Positions 61,154-64,000 of a stretch of 64,000 nt of DNA are shown piece after piece; the stretch's first letter is position 1, and every line of letters starts with the position of its first letter. The DNA lies in NCBI RefSeq assembly GCF_003610995.1, contig NZ_CP032543.1, forward strand, positions 6,386,001 through 6,450,000, read 5' to 3'. Made by a program: the position numbers and the translations under genes. The notes below the pieces were generated by a model that saw only the letters and a program-made list of their open reading frames with translations, ran no database searches and was not told the origin of the DNA. The DNA comes from Streptomyces griseus subsp. griseus. GTDB lineage: Bacteria > Actinomycetota > Actinomycetes > Streptomycetales > Streptomycetaceae.

Positions 61154-61657
61154 CTAGTTGGCAGGCGTGGGGCGGCCGGGCTGCTCGCCGCCCCGCTCCT
61201 TGACGTACGTCTCGGTGGGGACCATCACCTTGCGGCGGAACACGCAGACCACGGTGCCGTCCTGCTTGTAGCCCCTGGTCTCCACGTAGACGATCCCGCG
61301 GTCGTTCTTGGACCTCGACGGGGTCTTGTCCAGCACGGTCGTCTCGCCGTAGATCGTGTCGCCGTGGAAGGTCGGCGCGATGTGCTTCAGCGATTCGACC
61401 TCCAGGTTGGCGATGGCCTTCCCGGAGACGTCCGGCACCGACATGCCGAGGAGCAGCGAGTAGATGTAGTTGCCGACGACGACGTTCCTCCCGAAGTCGG
61501 TCGTACTCTCGGCGTAGTTGCTGTCCATGTGGAGCGGGTGGTGATTCATGGTCAGCAGACAGAAGAGGTGGTCGTCGTATTCCGTGACCGTCTTTCCGGG
61601 CCAGTGCTTGTATACGGCACCGACCTCGAACTCCTCAAATGTGCGTCCGAACTGCAT
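61154..61657 (-). CDS. MaoC-like hydratase, probable mesaconyl-CoA hydratase
   Basis: The 167-aa hotdog-fold protein (QFGRTFEEFEVGAVYKHW) has the MaoC core HHPLHMDSNYA with the His/Asp pair, and NYIYSLLLGMSV. In the ethylmalonyl-CoA pathway such a protein hydrates mesaconyl-C1-CoA to beta-methylmalyl-CoA. ATG at 61657 has GGAGG and overlaps closely with the mclA stop (TGATCATG). Smaller than the 340-aa proteobacterial Mch, typical for actinobacteria. Confidence 0.85.
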   Translation of the reverse strand: MQFGRTFEEFEVGAVYKHWPGKTVTEYDDHLFCLLTMNHHPLHMDSNYAESTTDFGRNVVVGNYIYSLLLGMSVPDVSGKAIANLEVESLKHIAPTFHGDTIYGETTVLDKTPSRSKNDRGIVYVETRGYKQDGTVVCVFRRKVMVPTETYVKERGGEQPGRPTPAN

Positions 61658-61659
61658 GA

Positions 61660-62682
61660 TCAGGCCTCCGGGGCTTCGAACTTGGAGGTGCGCCGCATTC
61701 CGGCGGCCCGGCCCTTGCCCGCGATGACCAGGGCCATCTTGCGGCTGGCCTCGTCGATCATCTCGTCGCCGAGCATCGCCGAGCCCTTCTTGCCGCCCTC
61801 CTCGGAGGTGCACCAGTCGTAGGCGTCGAGGATCAGCTCGGCGTGGTCGTAGTCCTCCTGCGAGGGCGAGAACACCTCGTTGGCCGCGTCGACCTGGCCG
61901 GGGTGCAGCACCCACTTGCCGTCGAAGCCGAGGGCGGCGGCCCGGCCGGCCACCTCGCGGTAGGCGTCCACGTCACGGATCTGGAGGAACGGGCCGTCCA
62001 CCGCCTGGAGATCGTGGGTGCGGGCCGCCATCAGGATGCGCATCAGGATGTAGTGGTACGCGTCCGCCGGGTAACCGGGCGGCTGCTGGCCGACGACCAG
62101 GGTCTTCATGTTGATCGACGCCATGAAGTCGGCCGGGCCGAAGATCAGCGTCTCCAGCCGGGGCGAGGCGGCGGCGATGTCGTCGATGTTCACCAGGCCC
62201 TTGGCGTTCTCGATCTGCGCCTCGATGCCGATCCTCCCGACCTCGAAGCCCATCGTCTTCTCGATCTGGGTCAGCAGCAGGTCCAGCGCCACGACCTGCT
62301 GGGCGTCCTGGACCTTCGGCAGCATGATGCAGTCGAGGTTGGGCCCCGAGCCCTCGACGACCGTGATGACGTCCCGGTACGTCCAGTGCGTCGTCCAGTC
62401 GTTGACCCGCACGACCCGGGTCTTGCCGCTCCAGTCACCGTTGTTCAGCGCGTCCACGATGGTGTGACGGGCGCCCTCCTTGGCCAGCGGCGCGCAGGCG
62501 TCCTCCAGGTCCAGGAAGACCTGGTCGGCCGGGAGGCCCTGGGCCTTCTCCAGGAAGCGCGGGTTGGAGCCCGGCACGGCCAGACACGAACGCCGCGGGC
62601 GCAGGCGGTTGACCGGTGAACGCGCGGCGGAGCCGCTCTCTGCCGGGGCGGTGGTGGGCGACGGGTGGGCGGGCGTGGTCAT
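61660..62682 (-). CDS. CitE-like beta-methylmalyl-CoA/L-malyl-CoA lyase
   Basis: The 340-aa protein has the HpcH/CitE TIM barrel: RSCLAVPGSNPRFLEKA, VFLDLEDACAP (Mg2+/Glu site), FGPADFMASI and FDGKWVLHPGQVDAANEVFSP. It cleaves beta-methylmalyl-CoA to glyoxylate and propionyl-CoA in the ethylmalonyl-CoA route. ATG at 62682 overlaps the meaA stop (62679-62681). A 25-residue Ala/Pro N-terminal tail precedes the barrel. Confidence 0.9.
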   Translation of the reverse strand: MTTPAHPSPTTAPAESGSAARSPVNRLRPRRSCLAVPGSNPRFLEKAQGLPADQVFLDLEDACAPLAKEGARHTIVDALNNGDWSGKTRVVRVNDWTTHWTYRDVITVVEGSGPNLDCIMLPKVQDAQQVVALDLLLTQIEKTMGFEVGRIGIEAQIENAKGLVNIDDIAAASPRLETLIFGPADFMASINMKTLVVGQQPPGYPADAYHYILMRILMAARTHDLQAVDGPFLQIRDVDAYREVAGRAAALGFDGKWVLHPGQVDAANEVFSPSQEDYDHAELILDAYDWCTSEEGGKKGSAMLGDEMIDEASRKMALVIAGKGRAAGMRRTSKFEAPEA

Positions 62683-64000
62683 GCGGAGACCTCCAGAGGG
62701 TCGAGCTTGTTCGCTTTCCGGATCTCGTCGACGATACGGCCGATGATCTCCGTGATGCCGAAGTCCTTCGGGGTGAAGACGGCGGCCACACCGGCTCCGA
62801 TGAGCGCGGCGGCGTCGCCCGGCGGGATGATGCCGCCCGCGATCACCGGGATGTCCGGCGCCCCGGCCTCGCGTAGCCGGTGCAGCACATCGGGGACCAG
62901 CTCCGCGTGCGAGCCGGAGAGGATGGAGAGCCCCACGCAGTGCACGTCCTCGGCGAGCGCCGCGTCGGTGATCTGCTCCGGGGTCAGCCGGATCCCCTGG
63001 TAGACCACCTCGAACCCGGCGTCCCGCGCCCGTACGGCGATCTGCTCGGCCCCGTTGGAGTGCCCGTCCAGGCCCGGCTTGCCGACCAGCAGGCGCAGCC
63101 GTCCCACGCCCAGGTCGGCGGCGGTGCGGGTGACCTTCTCGCGGACCAGTGAGAGCGTGCTGCCCGGCTCGGCGGTGACCGCGACCGGGGCCGAGGAGAC
63201 CCCGGTGGGCGCGCGGAACTCGCCGAAGACGTCCCGCAGCGCCCAGGACCACTCGCCGGTGGTGACGCCCGCGCGGGCGCACTCGACGGTGGCTTCCATC
63301 ATGTTCTCGGTGCCCGCGGCGGCCTTCTTCAGCGCGGCCAGCGCCTCGGTCGCCCGGGCCTCGTCGCGGTTGTCCCGCCACTCGTGGAGGGCGGCGACGA
63401 CCCGGGCCTCGTTCTCGGGGTCGACGGTCATGATCGCGCCGTCGAGGTCGGAGGTGAGCGGGTTGGGCTCGGTCGTCTCGTAGATGTTGACGCCGACGAT
63501 CTTCTCCTCGCCACCCTCGATCCTCGCCCGCCGCGCCGCGTGCGAGGAGACCAGCTCCGACTTGAGGTATCCGGACTCGACGGCCGCCATCGCGCCGCCC
63601 ATCTGCTGGATCCGGTCCATCTCCGCCAGCGACTCCTCGACCAGCGAGTCGACCTTGGCCTCGATGACATGCGAACCGGCGAAGATGTCCTCGTACTCCA
63701 GCAGATCGCTCTCGTGCGCCAGCACCTGCTGGATCCGCAGGGACCACTGCTGGTCCCAGGGGCGGGGCAGGCCCAGCGCCTCGTTCCAGGCCGGGAGCTG
63801 TACGGCACGGGCGCGGGCGTCCTTGGAGAGGGTGACGGCCAGCATCTCCAGGACGATGCGCTGGACGTTGTTCTCCGGCTGCGCCTCGGTCAGGCCGAGG
63901 GAGTTGACCTGGACGCCGTAGCGGAAGCGCCGCTGCTTGGGGTCGGTGATGCCGTACCGCTCCCGGGTGACGCGGTCCCAGATGCGGCCGAAGGCGCGCA
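62679..64000 (-). CDS. meaA: ethylmalonyl-CoA mutase (B12-dependent), C-terminal two-thirds
   Basis: The frame stays open to the right edge, giving about 440 residues: the substrate barrel's later part (RYGVQVNSLGLTEAQPENN, ATVECARAGVTTGEW) and the C-terminal cobalamin-binding domain with GLDGHSNGAE (base-off His motif), GLSILSGSH and AGGIIPP. MeaA converts ethylmalonyl-CoA to methylsuccinyl-CoA with adenosylcobalamin. It heads the visible part of an operon meaA-mclA-mch-acd. Its need for B12 links it to cobF and the riboswitches at the other end of the window. Confidence 0.93.
   Translation of the reverse strand, partial: RAFGRIWDRVTRERYGITDPKQRRFRYGVQVNSLGLTEAQPENNVQRIVLEMLAVTLSKDARARAVQLPAWNEALGLPRPWDQQWSLRIQQVLAHESDLLEYEDIFAGSHVIEAKVDSLVEESLAEMDRIQQMGGAMAAVESGYLKSELVSSHAARRARIEGGEEKIVGVNIYETTEPNPLTSDLDGAIMTVDPENEARVVAALHEWRDNRDEARATEALAALKKAAAGTENMMEATVECARAGVTTGEWSWALRDVFGEFRAPTGVSSAPVAVTAEPGSTLSLVREKVTRTAADLGVGRLRLLVGKPGLDGHSNGAEQIAVRARDAGFEVVYQGIRLTPEQITDAALAEDVHCVGLSILSGSHAELVPDVLHRLREAGAPDIPVIAGGIIPPGDAAALIGAGVAAVFTPKDFGITEIIGRIVDEIRKANKLDPLEVSA

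Noticed and set aside
1..64000. tRNA/rRNA genes, CRISPR arrays, insertion sequences, phage integration sites
   Set aside because: Looked for cloverleaf-like segments, regularly spaced repeats, transposase motifs and integrase genes; none seen by eye.

Overview
The window is high-GC (about 72%) actinobacterial chromosome, almost certainly Streptomyces. Strong G/C third-position bias, many GTG starts, ATGA/GTGA gene overlaps, a DmdR/IdeR-type iron box, a lysine N-hydroxylase gene, a Streptomyces-type metE under a cobalamin riboswitch, and an ethylmalonyl-CoA pathway operon next to psd/pssA all fit that genus. No tRNA, rRNA, insertion sequence, phage gene or CRISPR array was seen.

Left part (1-13.9 kb). 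A minus-strand mmsA start lies about 250 bp below a cobalamin riboswitch. An orphan cobF, a small ORF and metE under a second cobalamin riboswitch follow. An iron box then precedes a two-gene siderophore module (DesA-like decarboxylase, lysine/ornithine N-hydroxylase) with no DesC/DesD. Next come etfBA, a TetR regulator and a DUF35 OB-fold protein, tied together by four copies of one 13-bp palindrome placed as two tandem pairs. A DJ-1/PfpI protein, an amidohydrolase and a GbsR-like regulator follow.

Central part (14.9-31.1 kb). Fourteen minus-strand genes, mostly with overlapping stop/start codons, form what looks like one transcription unit. They encode three beta-ketoacyl synthases (two lacking the first catalytic His), two KAS III-like enzymes, CoA-transferase alpha and beta, four SDR proteins (one a didomain with a degenerate N-half), a CocE/NonD hydrolase, an acyl-CoA ligase and a crotonase. 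No acyl carrier protein, acyltransferase or thioesterase is encoded nearby. This is the best candidate for an undescribed system: a carbon-chain-building pathway that probably works on CoA thioesters, possibly aided by the neighbouring EtfAB and DUF35 protein.

Middle right (31.3-46.8 kb). An ABC-2 exporter pair (ATPase frameshifted) and a LuxR-type regulator with a crotonase are followed by housekeeping or repair genes: inositol-phosphatase-like protein, FAD oxidoreductase, ThrE exporter, macro domain, Ada/AlkA glycosylase, Ogt, a GDT1-family Mn exporter under a yybP-ykoY riboswitch, a thioredoxin-like ferredoxin, a sirtuin remnant, NUDIX, glycerate kinase (frameshifted) and a PucR-type regulator.

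Right part (47-64 kb). A Liv-type branched-chain amino-acid/amide ABC operon (binding protein frameshifted) is followed by a secreted GH87-type alpha-1,3-glucanase, a Ser/Thr kinase fused to a Liv-type ligand-binding domain, a lipoprotein, pssA/psd, and the ethylmalonyl-CoA operon meaA-mclA-mch-acd, with meaA running off the end. B12 dependence (cobF, two riboswitches, MeaA, mmsA feeding propionyl-CoA) and CoA-thioester chemistry run through the whole window. At least four genes break at single-base length changes in G/C runs, which points to consensus errors as much as to true pseudogenes.
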